64,000 nucleotides of DNA from Bacillus sp. AFS088145 (GTDB lineage: Bacteria > Bacillota > Bacilli > Bacillales > Bacillaceae_G), in the NCBI RefSeq assembly GCF_002564465.1, contig NZ_NUUX01000013.1:318466-382465 (forward strand), in the 5' to 3' direction. Numbering within the stretch: the first letter of the stretch is position 1; each line of letters starts with the position of its first letter. Shown here in pieces: positions 24,614-34,014 of the stretch. Under the pieces are notes generated by a model, which had not been told where the DNA came from, made no database searches, and saw only the letters and a list, made by a program, of their open reading frames with translations. A program made the position numbers and the translations under genes.

Positions 24614-25765
24614 TTAAAAGAAATTTTGATATTTCATCGTAAAATAATAAACAATAGTTAAAAGAGCTAAAATCGAAAAGTTATAAAAGCTAAACCTTAT
24701 AAGGTATATTTTACTTTTTTGTGGATCCCTCTTAATAAAAAGTTTAAATGAAATTACACTTGCGAGGGAAGCAACAATCGTACCAAGTCCACCTAAATTC
24801 ACACCTACTAATAAAGGCTGCCAATTCGCGGAGAATTTTGATAAAAAGATCGCAGCTGGTACATTACTTATCAGTTGGCTTAAAAATATGGAACTGAAGA
24901 AGATTGATGTGGGACTTTTGAGATTTTCGCTGGCAAATGTGTGTACTACCTTTAATTCGGATATGTTTCCTATAAATATAAAAAAACATATAAAAGTAAT
25001 AAGCAATAAATAATCAATTTTCTTCAATAATTTTATATCAAGTATACACGCGGTTCCAAATGCGATGATAAACGCTAGTTTGTAGTTTAAAACCCCTAGT
25101 ATGGATGCAGATATGATGCCAAATAATATTCCCCATACTGTTGCCTTTTTTTTATTTTTTATAAGAATATATGGAAGTTCCATTTCCAATGTTTTACTTT
25201 TTAATCTTTGATTAAAAAAGAATAACAGAACAATTCCCAGAACCACTAATAGAAGAATTGTTGTGAAAAATTGGATAGGCCTTATACCGTAATAAGTAAA
25301 TATGAAAAGATTTTGTGGATTTCCCATTGGAGTTAGGCTGCTTCCAATGTTAGCCGCAATTGTCTCTAGTATAATAGTATCTAACATAGAAGCTTGTATT
25401 ATCTTACTAATTATAAGTGTTAATGGTACAAATGTTATTAATGCCACATCATTTGTTACAAGCATGGAACTAAAAAAGCATAATAAAATTAGGATTGCAG
25501 AAACACTTTTACTAGTATGACATTTACTCAGTATAGCAATGGCGAACTTATCCAATAGTTTAAGATCTTCCAGAGCCTTAACTACCAGCATAAGATTAAA
25601 TAAACTGACTAATACTTTAAAATTTATATAATCTAGTTTTGGTGCATGGAACAAACAGCTTCCGATTGCTAACAAGAATGATATGGTAAATACAATGTCT
25701 TTTTTTAAAATTCCAAATTTCAATTTAAATTTTTTTTCGTTTTCCACATAAATATATTCTTTCAT
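24614..25765 (-). CDS. ArsB/NhaD/CitM-superfamily ion transporter
   Basis: 383 residues with about ten membrane helices. Ion-transporter superfamily signatures are clear: LVTNDVALITFVPLT (about 110), ANIGSSLTPMGNPQNLFIF (about 147) and, in the second half, SQLISNVPAAIFLS (about 315). The internally repeated TND / NVPA motifs are shared by ArsB, NhaD and SLC13-like carriers, so the substrate cannot be named; no arsenic or citrate gene is nearby. Start placed at ATG after GGAGGGGG (spacing 4); an in-frame extension upstream lacks a ribosome binding site. The gene is not part of the B. subtilis order of this region. Confidence 0.75.
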   Translation of the reverse strand: MKEYIYVENEKKFKLKFGILKKDIVFTISFLLAIGSCLFHAPKLDYINFKVLVSLFNLMLVVKALEDLKLLDKFAIAILSKCHTSKSVSAILILLCFFSSMLVTNDVALITFVPLTLIISKIIQASMLDTIILETIAANIGSSLTPMGNPQNLFIFTYYGIRPIQFFTTILLLVVLGIVLLFFFNQRLKSKTLEMELPYILIKNKKKATVWGILFGIISASILGVLNYKLAFIIAFGTACILDIKLLKKIDYLLLITFICFFIFIGNISELKVVHTFASENLKSPTSIFFSSIFLSQLISNVPAAIFLSKFSANWQPLLVGVNLGGLGTIVASLASVISFKLFIKRDPQKSKIYLIRFSFYNFSILALLTIVYYFTMKYQNFF

Positions 25766-25835
25766 CAATCCCCCTCCAGTATTTTCTATTCTACTACACC
25801 CCCCTATTTCTTGCATTTAAAACCTGGATACACTT

Positions 25836-25883
25836 AAAAAATGCCATATTTCCCATTAAATTACAGGGAAAATGGCATTTTTC
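25836..25883. terminator. Bidirectional terminator-like hairpin
   Basis: AAAAATGCCAT-ATTTCCC and GGGAAA-ATGGCATTTTT form a long stem between the transporter gene and the flavoenzyme gene, both on the minus strand, so it should terminate the flavoenzyme transcript or act as a boundary. Confidence 0.65.
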
Positions 25884-25934
25884 GTTATAGGGGTAATGAT
25901 TTATTTTGACTTGATGGGTATGTGTCGTTGCCCC

Positions 25935-25966
25935 TTATTCAACTAAAGCATGCGTTGGTTGAATAA
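25935..25966. repeat. Imperfect palindrome
   Basis: TTATTCAAC and GTTGAATAA flank AAAGCATGCG-type sequence. It is positioned in the gap between two genes that break local synteny. It could be a mobile-element footprint; this is not proven. Confidence 0.35.
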
Positions 25967-26089
25967 AATTACAATAAATACTCATTCTTATTTAATAATG
26001 GCATTTTCTAAAATCCTCTATTTCTTCATTCATTTCCCATTAATCTACACATTGCTTTAACTATAAAACTAGTTAATCTCCCCCTTTAG

Positions 26090-27433
26090 CTATGAAGAAG
26101 GTGGAATACTTTGTGGGAAATGAAAAATATTCTTAGGATCATATTTGGCTTTCACCCGGGTCAATTGATCGAAGTTGCTACCAAAGTATTCTCTGCGCCA
26201 GTTCTTTATTGAGAGGTCTATTGTATTGACGTAAACTCCTTTTGTATATGGGAGCATCGCCCTACGAAAAAGCTCGACCCAGCGAATACCTGTGGCAGCC
26301 CCTTCTGGTTTGCTCCATGTAGCAAACAATGACATGTTTGATAGTGCCTTACGGAAGAAATAGGCCGTAGCCTGATTCGGTATATCAGCAACTGCCCCGT
26401 TTAATCCATGGAATAAAACGGAGGTAGTAGTATTAGGAGGCTGTTCGTTGATGAAACGTTCGATGATATTTAGAGCCTTTTCTGGTAACAGGTCATATAC
26501 ATAGGGACCTACACTCTTGAAAGGTATCGGAGTCGATGGGTTACGTGCATATACCAGGGGTGCAACTTCAACCCAAGGCAATTCTTTTATGGTTACTTTC
26601 AACGGATAACCAGCTCCAAGTAACGGTTCCAACAGTCTTCGAAATTCTCTTAATGAACCAAGAAAGACCCCTTGCATTAATAGGCTGGGTTCCACTCCTT
26701 TAGACATAAATAGGGTAGTTGTAAGCCTATTGTCAGCATCAGGGAGTGTATAGTCCTGCCATACTCTGAGCACAGATTTTAGATCCTTCAACTCCCAGTT
26801 TATTTCAGCAAATCCGACTGTCTTAATTCGGTGTGTCCGAAAACGAAAAGAAGTACAGATGCCGAAATTCCCCCCACCTCCTCCACGAGATGCCCAAAAC
26901 AGATCTGGATGTTCGTTAGCGTTTGCACGGATTACACTTCCATTTGCATCAACCATTTCAAGCTCGAGTAAGTGATCTTGTGTAAGCCCCCAAGTTCTGG
27001 ACAGAATACTATGTCCACCGCCCAAAGTAAGACCTGCTATTGCTGGGGTAGCACATATACCTGTTGGTACCACCAATCCTTCAGATCCAAGTGTCTCGGT
27101 TAATGCAACGTTCTTCCAACCTGTTCCCAACGTAACAATCCCACTTCTGCGATCCACATCCAACTGTGTCATTTCGCTAACATCTATAACAATACCAGCA
27201 TTTTCGACTGACAAAGCCTCGTAACTATGGCGTCCGGATCGCATACGGATTGGTACTTTCTTTTTTCTTGCCCAGCGTATAGCGTTTATTACGTCTTGAG
27301 TATTTTGAGCAAAGACAATTACCAAAGGAAACTTATTAAAAAAGGTGTTGAACTCATGACGGGCTGAATCGTATTGAGTATCCCCCGGTATCACAATACG
27401 TCCTGTAAGTTCAATTTTTTTATCATTGGTCAT
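26090..27433 (-). CDS. Berberine-bridge-type FAD-dependent oxidoreductase
   Basis: 447-residue FAD-linked oxidase of the BBE/p-cresol methylhydroxylase superfamily. The FAD-binding 4 domain (about 30-170) carries RSGRHSYE, whose His is the 8-alpha flavin attachment site, and GICATPAIAGLTLGGGHS, whose Cys is where bicovalent members attach C6. The C-terminal BBE domain ends NWRREYFGSNFDQLTRVKAKYDPKNIFHFPQSI. Such enzymes oxidise carbohydrates, alcohols or alkaloid-like substrates; none can be named. B. subtilis CotQ is a distant spore-coat relative. The gene is visibly richer in G and C than its neighbours, suggesting recent transfer. Start ATG is 10 nt after GAGGAG; a slightly longer frame exists. 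Confidence 0.85.
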   Translation of the reverse strand: MTNDKKIELTGRIVIPGDTQYDSARHEFNTFFNKFPLVIVFAQNTQDVINAIRWARKKKVPIRMRSGRHSYEALSVENAGIVIDVSEMTQLDVDRRSGIVTLGTGWKNVALTETLGSEGLVVPTGICATPAIAGLTLGGGHSILSRTWGLTQDHLLELEMVDANGSVIRANANEHPDLFWASRGGGGGNFGICTSFRFRTHRIKTVGFAEINWELKDLKSVLRVWQDYTLPDADNRLTTTLFMSKGVEPSLLMQGVFLGSLREFRRLLEPLLGAGYPLKVTIKELPWVEVAPLVYARNPSTPIPFKSVGPYVYDLLPEKALNIIERFINEQPPNTTTSVLFHGLNGAVADIPNQATAYFFRKALSNMSLFATWSKPEGAATGIRWVELFRRAMLPYTKGVYVNTIDLSIKNWRREYFGSNFDQLTRVKAKYDPKNIFHFPQSIPPSS

Positions 27434-27669
27434 AGTTAATTTACTCCTCATTTCAAAATTCTGTTTTCAATTGTTCTTTAACGAAATATTCTTCAAATAT
27501 AAATGATAATATGAAAACATATTTTGATTTATGTTTGTTTGTTTCTATATCAAAGAAGGTGTAATCACTACTTCACTAATTTCCTTTTTATACATAAAAA
27601 TCAAATTAAAGTTGTTTATTCAATTATCTTTCTTGATTGTTGGGAAACGTCTATATGCAATTAATGTTT

Positions 27670-27888
27670 TTAATAGTTGATTACACAGAAAACGTTTTCA
27701 TCGAAAAAATCATTTATTCTATCTATCAGACTTTCCTTTTGATTTTCATTGTCATTTAAATGATTATTATTAAAAAAACTACTTATAGTAAGAATTGCCT
27801 GTTTTTTGTATCTAGCAATAAAGTAAAGAGAAATAACAATTATAATCAGAACAATTAAAATTAATATTGCTATTGCACTCTTGTTCAA
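27670..27888 (-). CDS. Small single-pass membrane protein, hypothetical
   Basis: 72 residues: an N-terminal membrane helix (about 5-24, ILILIVLIIIVISLYFIA) followed by a basic turn and a hydrophilic Asn-rich tail. I do not recognise it. The only start is TTG, and AAGGGG lies about 12 nt upstream, which is a weak arrangement. It lies between comK and the flavoenzyme on the same strand. Confidence 0.5.
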   Translation of the reverse strand: MNKSAIAILILIVLIIIVISLYFIARYKKQAILTISSFFNNNHLNDNENQKESLIDRINDFFDENVFCVINY

Positions 27889-27946
27889 AATGTAAACAAC
27901 CCCTTACTTGTCCCTTATTCTATAGATTTTTTCAAATAATGCCCAT

Positions 27947-27980
27947 AAAAAAACTACTTTACTAAATGTTAAGTAGTCAA
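27947..27980 (-). terminator. Terminator of comK
   Basis: Minus-strand ACTACTT / AAGTAGT hairpin followed by seven T. Confidence 0.65.
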
Positions 27981-27998
27981 AATTTTAATCTTTCACAT

Positions 27999-28574
27999 TT
28001 ATTTTTCGTGTATTGATATTCCTTTTATATATGAAGTAATTTCGTTATCAGGGATTAATTTGTAAGTTTTTTGTTGGGTATTCTCAGGGTTGAGCCGATC
28101 TTCATAAATAGCCCTTAAATGTGCAGTTCGATATAATTGGTTTTCAAATGAACCACGAGATATTTCTAATGGAAGTTCAACACCATTGAAAAATTCAACA
28201 ACTGATCGATTGTATTTACCGCCTCTGAAATTTGCAACATGATTGTAGGAGATCCAAGAACATTCTACTTTTAAAGAAGATGAAGTGGGGAAAAAGAAAA
28301 TTTGATTCATTGAGCTGATCGCTATTGGTGGTTTGTGAGTGATGGAAATCATTTGTTTAGTTCCTTCACGCCTACCCCGGTAACTACTCCCAAAGTAAGC
28401 ACAACTTCTTTCAATAATTTCAATCGGTTTCATTAAAACATAAAAACTATCATCTGTTTCATAAACCTTTGAAATTACAACTAAATCGACCGTAAATTCT
28501 GGAATGATTGCCATTGTCGACTTATTAATCTCGTACTCATTTAATACTTTAACTTGTCCTTTCACATGATTCAT
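27999..28574 (-). CDS. comK: Competence transcription factor ComK
   Basis: 191-residue ComK (B. subtilis 192). The core matches strongly: MKPIEIIERSCAYFGSSYRGRREGT, THKPPIAIS, NQIFFFPTSSS and SFENQLYRTAHLR. ComK is the master activator of DNA-uptake genes and binds paired AT-boxes (AAAA-N5-TTTT). The start is the ATG 8 nt after AAGGAG; a longer frame upstream has no support. Map position between the sipV region and yhfN agrees with B. subtilis comK. In B. subtilis ScoC, Rok, AbrB and CodY repress it, and ComK activates itself; a possible AT-box lies upstream. An intact comK indicates potential natural competence. Confidence 0.95.
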   Translation of the reverse strand: MNHVKGQVKVLNEYEINKSTMAIIPEFTVDLVVISKVYETDDSFYVLMKPIEIIERSCAYFGSSYRGRREGTKQMISITHKPPIAISSMNQIFFFPTSSSLKVECSWISYNHVANFRGGKYNRSVVEFFNGVELPLEISRGSFENQLYRTAHLRAIYEDRLNPENTQQKTYKLIPDNEITSYIKGISIHEK

Positions 28575-28752
28575 CCTTACAACTCCTTCTGTTATTAGAA
28601 TTGAAATGTTAAATTTTGTTGGCTTCAAGACAGTCTCTTAAATAAATTGATTGCCAACAATTAAATTTAACAAGATCAGATAAAAAATTTTTAACATGAA
28701 GTATAGTAGCTACATTGATGTTAGAGAAATAATATCACAAATCTTTATTTGT

Positions 28753-28765
28753 AAAATCATTTTTT
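28753..28765 (-). promoter_or_regulatory. Candidate ComK AT-box
   Basis: AAAATCATTTTTT fits AAAA-N5-TTTT, about 180 bp upstream of comK. A K-box needs two such elements at fixed spacing; I see no clear partner, so this is weak. Confidence 0.3.
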
Positions 28766-28820
28766 AAATACTTTAACAAAAGTGTCACTGTTTACTAAAT
28801 TTTAGGATAATAGCCAATAG

Positions 28821-28860
28821 AAAAACCACCTTTCTCACAATTGAAAAAAGTGGTTTTTTA
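28821..28860 (-). terminator. Terminator of aceBA
   Basis: Minus-strand AAAAAACCACTTTTTT region pairs with the AAAGGTGGTTTTT side; T-rich end, directly past the aceA stop. Confidence 0.65.
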
Positions 28861-28864
28861 CTAA

Positions 28865-30154
28865 TTAGTTAGATGAAAATTGCTGTTCTTCAGTAGAGCC
28901 TTTAAGAGCTGTTGTTGAAGAAGTTCCTCCAGTAATTATTTGAGCTACTTGATCAAAATATCCTGTTCCAACTTCGCGTTGATGTCTTGTTGCAGTATAA
29001 CCATATTGTTCACTTGCAAATTCGGCTTGTTGAAGTTCTGAATATGCTCCCATTCCACGATCTTTGTAATTTCTAGCTAATTCAAACATTCCAAAGTTTA
29101 ATGAATGGAAACCAGCAAGGGTAACGAATTGGAATTTATAACCCATTGCTGCAATTTGTTGTTGGAATGTCTCGATTGTTTCGTCATCTAGTTTCTTCTT
29201 CCAGTTAAATGAAGGTGAGCAGTTATAAGCTAGTAATTTACCTGGGAATTTAGCATGAATAGCATCTGCAAAACGTTTTGCATCTTCTAGGTTTGGCTCT
29301 GATGTCTCACACCAAACTAAGTCTGCATACGGTGCATAAGCAAGACCACGAGCAATTGCTTGATCTAACCCCGCTTTCGTACGATAAAAACCTTCAGGTG
29401 TTCTTTCACCTGTAATAAATTGTTTGTCGACTGGATCAATATCACTAGTAATTAAATCTGCTGCATCTGCATCAGTTCGTGCAACAATAAGAGTAGGAAC
29501 TCCCATTACATCCGCTGCTAAACGAGCAGAGATTAAGTTACGAACCGCCGTTTGTGTTGGTAATAATACTTTCCCACCTAAATGGCCACATTTTTTCTCC
29601 GAAGACAATTGATCTTCAAAATGTACACCTGCCGCTCCTGCTTCGATCATACTTTTCATTAGTTCAAATACATTTAATTGTCCACCGAAGCCAGCCTCTG
29701 CATCTGCCATAATCGGTGCGAAGTAGTCGATTTCTTCTCCACCTTCAACATATTGAATTTGATCTGCGCGTTGGAAAGCCTGATTAATTCGTTTTACAAC
29801 TGCTGGTACAGAATTTGCCGGATATAAGCTTTGATCTGGGTACATTTGTCCAGAAAGATTCGCATCAGCAGCTACTTGCCAACCACTTAAATAAATAGCC
29901 TTCAAACCTGCTTTTACTTGTTGAATTGCTTGATTTCCAGTTAATGCTCCTAGTGCATTAACATAGTTTTCTTCATTTAAAAGCTTCCATAATTTTTCCG
30001 CGCCTTTTTTTGCCAATGTTTGTTCAATATCGATTGATCCTCTTAATTTAATTACATCTTCAGCAGTATATGTTCTAGTAATGCCATTCCATCTAGAATC
30101 AAGCTCCCAGCTTTCTTGTAATTCAGCAATACGCTTTTCACGATTTTTCGTCAT
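28865..30154 (-). CDS. aceA: Isocitrate lyase
   Basis: 429-residue isocitrate lyase of the ICL1 group, splitting isocitrate into glyoxylate and succinate. The catalytic KKCGHLGGK loop (active-site Cys) and the substrate-binding [11 protein letters not shown] and [10 protein letters not shown] motifs are present. The start is the ATG 8 nt after AGGAGG; a TTG two codons earlier is too close to the ribosome binding site. It is the second gene of aceBA, 19 bp after malate synthase. B. subtilis lacks a glyoxylate shunt, so this pair is an insertion relative to its gene order. A cre-like site lies upstream of the operon. Confidence 0.96.
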   Translation of the reverse strand: MTKNREKRIAELQESWELDSRWNGITRTYTAEDVIKLRGSIDIEQTLAKKGAEKLWKLLNEENYVNALGALTGNQAIQQVKAGLKAIYLSGWQVAADANLSGQMYPDQSLYPANSVPAVVKRINQAFQRADQIQYVEGGEEIDYFAPIMADAEAGFGGQLNVFELMKSMIEAGAAGVHFEDQLSSEKKCGHLGGKVLLPTQTAVRNLISARLAADVMGVPTLIVARTDADAADLITSDIDPVDKQFITGERTPEGFYRTKAGLDQAIARGLAYAPYADLVWCETSEPNLEDAKRFADAIHAKFPGKLLAYNCSPSFNWKKKLDDETIETFQQQIAAMGYKFQFVTLAGFHSLNFGMFELARNYKDRGMGAYSELQQAEFASEQYGYTATRHQREVGTGYFDQVAQIITGGTSSTTALKGSTEEQQFSSN

Positions 30155-30173
30155 ATTCAATTCCTCCTAGTTT

Positions 30174-31760
30174 TTATAAAAAGTTATATCCTTTTAAAGT
30201 CAGAAAGTCAGCAAATTCATCGTTGCTAATTAACTCATCAAATAATCCAACTGCTTCATTAAATCGTTTTGCTTCAAACAGTTCTTTCCCAATTTCTAGT
30301 TGAAGCTTCATCATTTCTTCATTTTTTAATGAATCCACTAATTGTAAAGTAATGTTTGTACCATCCTCTAAAACACCTTTTTCATGACGCACCCATTGCC
30401 AAATTTGCGCGCGCGAAATTTCAGCAGTCGCAGCATCTTCCATTAAATTGTATAGCGGCACCGCACCTCGACCACTTATCCATGCTTCAATATATTGAAT
30501 CGCAACTGTTATATTTGTTCTGAGACCTTGTTCAGTAATAACACCACTAGGAATCTCTAAAAGGTCCGCCTCAGTTACATTAACATCCTCACGTTTTCTA
30601 TGAATCTGGTTTGGTGTAGGCATAAATCGATTAAACTGTTCAAGAGCAACAGCTACTAAACCAGGATGAGCTACCCAAGTTCCATCGTGTCCATCCTTTG
30701 CTTCACGCTCTTTATCTTTTCTTACCTTTTCAAACGCAACTTCATTTCGCTCTTTATCATCTTTAATTGGAATTTGAGCTGCCATTCCTCCAATTGCCGG
30801 AGCATTTCGACGATGACAAGTTTGAATAACTTTTTGAGAATATGAACGCATAAAAGGTACTTCCATCGTCACAACAGATCGATCAGGTAAAATAATTGAT
30901 TTGTCGTATCGCATCATTTTTATAAAACTAAAAATATAATCCCATCTGCCGCAATTAAATCCTGCAGAATGATCCTTTAATTCATAAAGTATTTCATCCA
31001 TTTCAAATGAAGCAGCAATTGTTTCGATTAATACAGTTGCTTTAATCGTTCCAACCGGTATATTCAATTCATTTTGAGCAAATAAAAAAACATCATTCCA
31101 TAATCTTGCTTCCAAATAACTTTCCATTTTTGGTAAATAAAAATAAGGTCCTGAGCCATTTTTTATTGCTTGTTTTGCATTATGAAAGAAATAAAGTCCA
31201 AAATCTACTAAGCTACCTGACATATTTTCACCATTTACAGTGATATGTTTTTCTTCTAAATGCCAGCCCCTTGGTCGAACTAATAGTACAGCTGGCTTCT
31301 CTTTTAACTTATATGTTTTTCCATTTGAATGAAGTGAAATTGTTCGGTTCACAGCATCTTTTAAATTAACCTGACCCGAAATGATATTTTCCCATGTTGG
31401 AGAAGTAGCATCTTCAAAATCAGCCATGAAAACAAACGCATCAGAATTCAATGCATTGATAATCATTTTTCGATCAACTGGTCCTGTTATCTCTACTCTT
31501 CGATCTTGTAAATCCTCTGGAATAGGTGCTATTGTCCATTCACTTTCACGAATGTGTTTTGTTTCCTCTAAAAATTGGAGCTTTCCACCATTCTGTAAAA
31601 AACACATTCTTTCTTTTCTGTTTAATAACAGCTGTTGTCTACGCTGATCAAATTTCAGATGTAATTGCTCTAAAAAACTTAATGCTTCGGTCGTAAGAAT
31701 GTCAGTTGAACCTTCTACATGATTACCTAGAACTTTGATTTTTGAAAGCTCAGTTGTCAT
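30174..31760 (-). CDS. aceB: Malate synthase A
   Basis: 528-residue malate synthase A, condensing glyoxylate and acetyl-CoA to malate. Signature segments include FMADFEDATSPTW, LLVRPRGWHLEEKH, the GTIKATVLIETI loop, GLNCGRWDY-type (here FNCGRWDYIFS) and DGTWVAHPGL. The start ATG follows GGAGG by 6 nt. It precedes aceA on the same strand, giving a complete glyoxylate shunt for growth on acetate or fatty acids; a long-chain acyl-CoA ligase gene lies 3 kb away. The upstream region contains a 30-bp-spaced repeat of TTATATAACAG and a cre-like sequence. Confidence 0.96.
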   Translation of the reverse strand: MTTELSKIKVLGNHVEGSTDILTTEALSFLEQLHLKFDQRRQQLLLNRKERMCFLQNGGKLQFLEETKHIRESEWTIAPIPEDLQDRRVEITGPVDRKMIINALNSDAFVFMADFEDATSPTWENIISGQVNLKDAVNRTISLHSNGKTYKLKEKPAVLLVRPRGWHLEEKHITVNGENMSGSLVDFGLYFFHNAKQAIKNGSGPYFYLPKMESYLEARLWNDVFLFAQNELNIPVGTIKATVLIETIAASFEMDEILYELKDHSAGFNCGRWDYIFSFIKMMRYDKSIILPDRSVVTMEVPFMRSYSQKVIQTCHRRNAPAIGGMAAQIPIKDDKERNEVAFEKVRKDKEREAKDGHDGTWVAHPGLVAVALEQFNRFMPTPNQIHRKREDVNVTEADLLEIPSGVITEQGLRTNITVAIQYIEAWISGRGAVPLYNLMEDAATAEISRAQIWQWVRHEKGVLEDGTNITLQLVDSLKNEEMMKLQLEIGKELFEAKRFNEAVGLFDELISNDEFADFLTLKGYNFL

Positions 31761-31777
31761 ATGATCCCTCCATTCAG

Positions 31778-31818
31778 TTATATAACAGATATCGTTTACT
31801 TATGTTATTATATAACAG
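31778..31818 (-). promoter_or_regulatory. Operator region of aceBA: repeated TTATATAACAG and cre-like site
   Basis: TTATATAACAG occurs at 31778 and again at 31808, exactly 30 bp apart (on the plus strand). Between them AGTAAACGATATCT (minus strand) matches 12 of 14 positions of the TGWAARCGYTWNCW cre core. The region lies 18-58 bp upstream of the aceB start, so these look like operator sites for a specific regulator and CcpA. Confidence 0.5.
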
Positions 31819-31922
31819 TATATTCAGATTTGATATTAAATTCTGAAAATATTTCCGAAAGAATTTTCGACAGTTTTACTTTTTAAAGTGTGGAGGTTTA
31901 TTTCAATTAAATAAAAAACACC

Positions 31923-32438
31923 CTATACGGATGTTTTTAGACCAGTATCCATCTTTTGCAAATGGAGGAACAGTAAAATACGAAAATCAGCATTTTCTTT
32001 ATAAAACTTACCTTTAGAATTACTTAAAATTATATTTTTTTTCTTAATTACTTTATCATTTTTATAAAGTTCAACTTTGAATTGACCTTTGTAAAGTCTA
32101 GTCCGATCTAACGAGAAACTAGTTCCAGATGTATCTTGTTCTTCTGTCCATATTTTTTGGAACAGTACTTGATTTTTATCATTATTTATTACTAATTCTC
32201 TTATATTCTTGTTAACTTTCCCTAATTGCGTATCTTGGTAGTCCACTGATACCCCAATTATTTTATTTAGATCGAGAGGTCCCTCATATTTTTCCATTTT
32301 CTGAGATTCTGCGTTAATTACAACCTAAGTGAAAATCTTCAATTTGTGCTCCATTGTCTTTAATAAAGTTTAGTAAAAGTATACTAAAAGGAACACACGA
32401 AATAATTAGTATACATATAAAAAGTATTCTTCCTTCAA
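31923..32438 (-). pseudogene. Frameshifted small membrane-anchored protein
   Basis: A 124-residue open frame (31923-32297, beginning MEKYEGPLDLNK) lacks a ribosome binding site. Directly upstream, in another frame, lies a stretch reading as a membrane anchor (ILFICILIISCVPFSILLL) and then NFIKDNGAQIEDFHL, ended by TAA. The 124-residue frame is itself open back to codons reading VVINAESQK, so removing one base at about 32326 joins the two parts. A GAGGTGAT ribosome binding site and TTG codon begin the anchor but need another one-base change near 32430. The product would be an extracellular beta-rich domain on one helix. Unrecognised family. Two separate genes or assembly errors are alternatives. 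Confidence 0.45.
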
Positions 32439-32663
32439 TAAGATCACCTCAGTAAAAGTTGTTATAGAGAATTAGATTTAATTTTCGTTCCTCATTTTTT
32501 TTGAATAAAAAGTTATTTTTTCTAAATTTAACTACCGAAGCTAATTAAACTCAATAGAATAAATGTGAAACTTTCAACAGATTTTATAACTTTTGATAAT
32601 ATGACACATTTAAAGTTGTTGATCCTATGTACAATTAAGACATTTAAATGGCGTTTCCATAAT

Positions 32664-32714
32664 ACAAAAAAAAGCTTGTAGATATTGGTACAAAGCCAAT
32701 CAATCTACAAGCTA
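32664..32714 (-). terminator. Terminator of the M48 protease gene
   Basis: AGCTTGTAGAT-ATTGG and CCAAT-ATCTACAAGCT form a long stem followed on the minus strand by eight T. The region from about 32460 to here holds no other feature. Confidence 0.85.
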
Positions 32715-32736
32715 AACATTCAACAAAGAATTTACT

Positions 32737-34014
32737 CTATTTATTATTGATTCTTTTTTCAGCTGCCTCTAAATACTTCATTCTTTCCAACATTGTCGGA
32801 TGATCATATCTAAATAATTTCACTAAAAATGGTGGATTTACTTGAGACAAACTGTTTTTGGATAACTTTTGAAACGCTATAATTCCTGCCTCCGGATCAT
32901 GTGTTAGTTTAACTGCATATAAATCCGCTCTTTTCTCGGCACTTCTTGAAAATGCATTTGATATCGGATCAGAAATAAAGCCTACAATTCCACTAATGAT
33001 CAAAAATAAGGTTAGGATGACGGCCATTTTTTCGGTTGAATGACTGCTCCTATTCTTTGATCGTACATACTTCATTAATAAATGTATGATATACAGACCG
33101 ACTAAACTACCTGCTAACATACCAAACATTGATTTATAGATGTCTTTATGGACGTAATGTGACATTTCATGAGCCATGATGAACATAATTTCATCTTCAG
33201 TCAGCCCTTTAAGAGTTGTATCCCATAATACAATCCTAGCGTTTTTACCTATTCCAGTAACATATGCATTATAAGTAGTTGTCTTAGTAGACATATTTAC
33301 TTCATATACTCGATGTGCTGGAATATTTGCTTCTTTAGCAAGGGTAATAATTTTCTTTTCTAAATTTTTATCTTTTAATGGGTAAAAATCATTATATAAG
33401 GGATCTATTACTACAGGCTGAATAAATGTCAAGAAAATAGTAAAAGGAATACTTAATAGCCATGCAGTTAGCCACCATTTCTTTGGTTGTTTTTTGATTA
33501 ATAAATACACAACATACATCACAAAAAACATCATGGCAAAATTTATCCAAAAACCAATCATTTCATCCTTCATCCACGCATTAAATGATTGAACAGACAA
33601 TCCGTATTTCGTCGATAATTTAAATCGATAGAAATCAAATGGAAATGAAACGATATATGTAGCGACCGAGACAAAGAAGAAATATAAAAAGACTTGTATA
33701 AACTTAAATCTAGTCAACTTAGATAATGAGTCACCTAATCTTTCAATTGAGCCACTTAATAATAAAAGTGATAATACAATCCAATCAATTGGTAAGGTAA
33801 TAAAGTAAAGAACATTTTTTAAAGTGCTATAGCTAGAACTTAGATTAGCTTCCTTATGATTCATGAATGTATGTGGATCAACAAATGTTCCTTTATATTT
33901 TGAAGGTAGGTCAGAAGTCGTAAAAACATAAAAATATAACAGGACTAAAATGATATAAACGAGATAGCCTAGACAAATGAATTTCGTTAATTTAGATTTA
34001 GTTGCTTTTTTCAT
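32737..34014 (-). CDS. yhfN: M48-family zinc metalloprotease (Ste24/CAAX-type), YhfN-like
   Basis: 425-residue integral membrane protease. About seven helices precede and follow the catalytic core, with zinc motif HEMSH at 282-286 and the distal ENAFSRSAEKRADLYA-type segment (here SNAFSRSAEKRADLYAV) giving the third ligand. It resembles B. subtilis YhfN and Ste24/CAAX prenyl protease 1; bacterial substrates are unknown, and membrane protein quality control is a common proposal. ATG is placed 5 nt after GGGGGGAG; an upstream in-frame codon lies inside the ribosome binding site. Neighbouring lcfB, lplJ and yhfI keep the B. subtilis order. Confidence 0.9.
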   Translation of the reverse strand: MKKATKSKLTKFICLGYLVYIILVLLYFYVFTTSDLPSKYKGTFVDPHTFMNHKEANLSSSYSTLKNVLYFITLPIDWIVLSLLLLSGSIERLGDSLSKLTRFKFIQVFLYFFFVSVATYIVSFPFDFYRFKLSTKYGLSVQSFNAWMKDEMIGFWINFAMMFFVMYVVYLLIKKQPKKWWLTAWLLSIPFTIFLTFIQPVVIDPLYNDFYPLKDKNLEKKIITLAKEANIPAHRVYEVNMSTKTTTYNAYVTGIGKNARIVLWDTTLKGLTEDEIMFIMAHEMSHYVHKDIYKSMFGMLAGSLVGLYIIHLLMKYVRSKNRSSHSTEKMAVILTLFLIISGIVGFISDPISNAFSRSAEKRADLYAVKLTHDPEAGIIAFQKLSKNSLSQVNPPFLVKLFRYDHPTMLERMKYLEAAEKRINNK

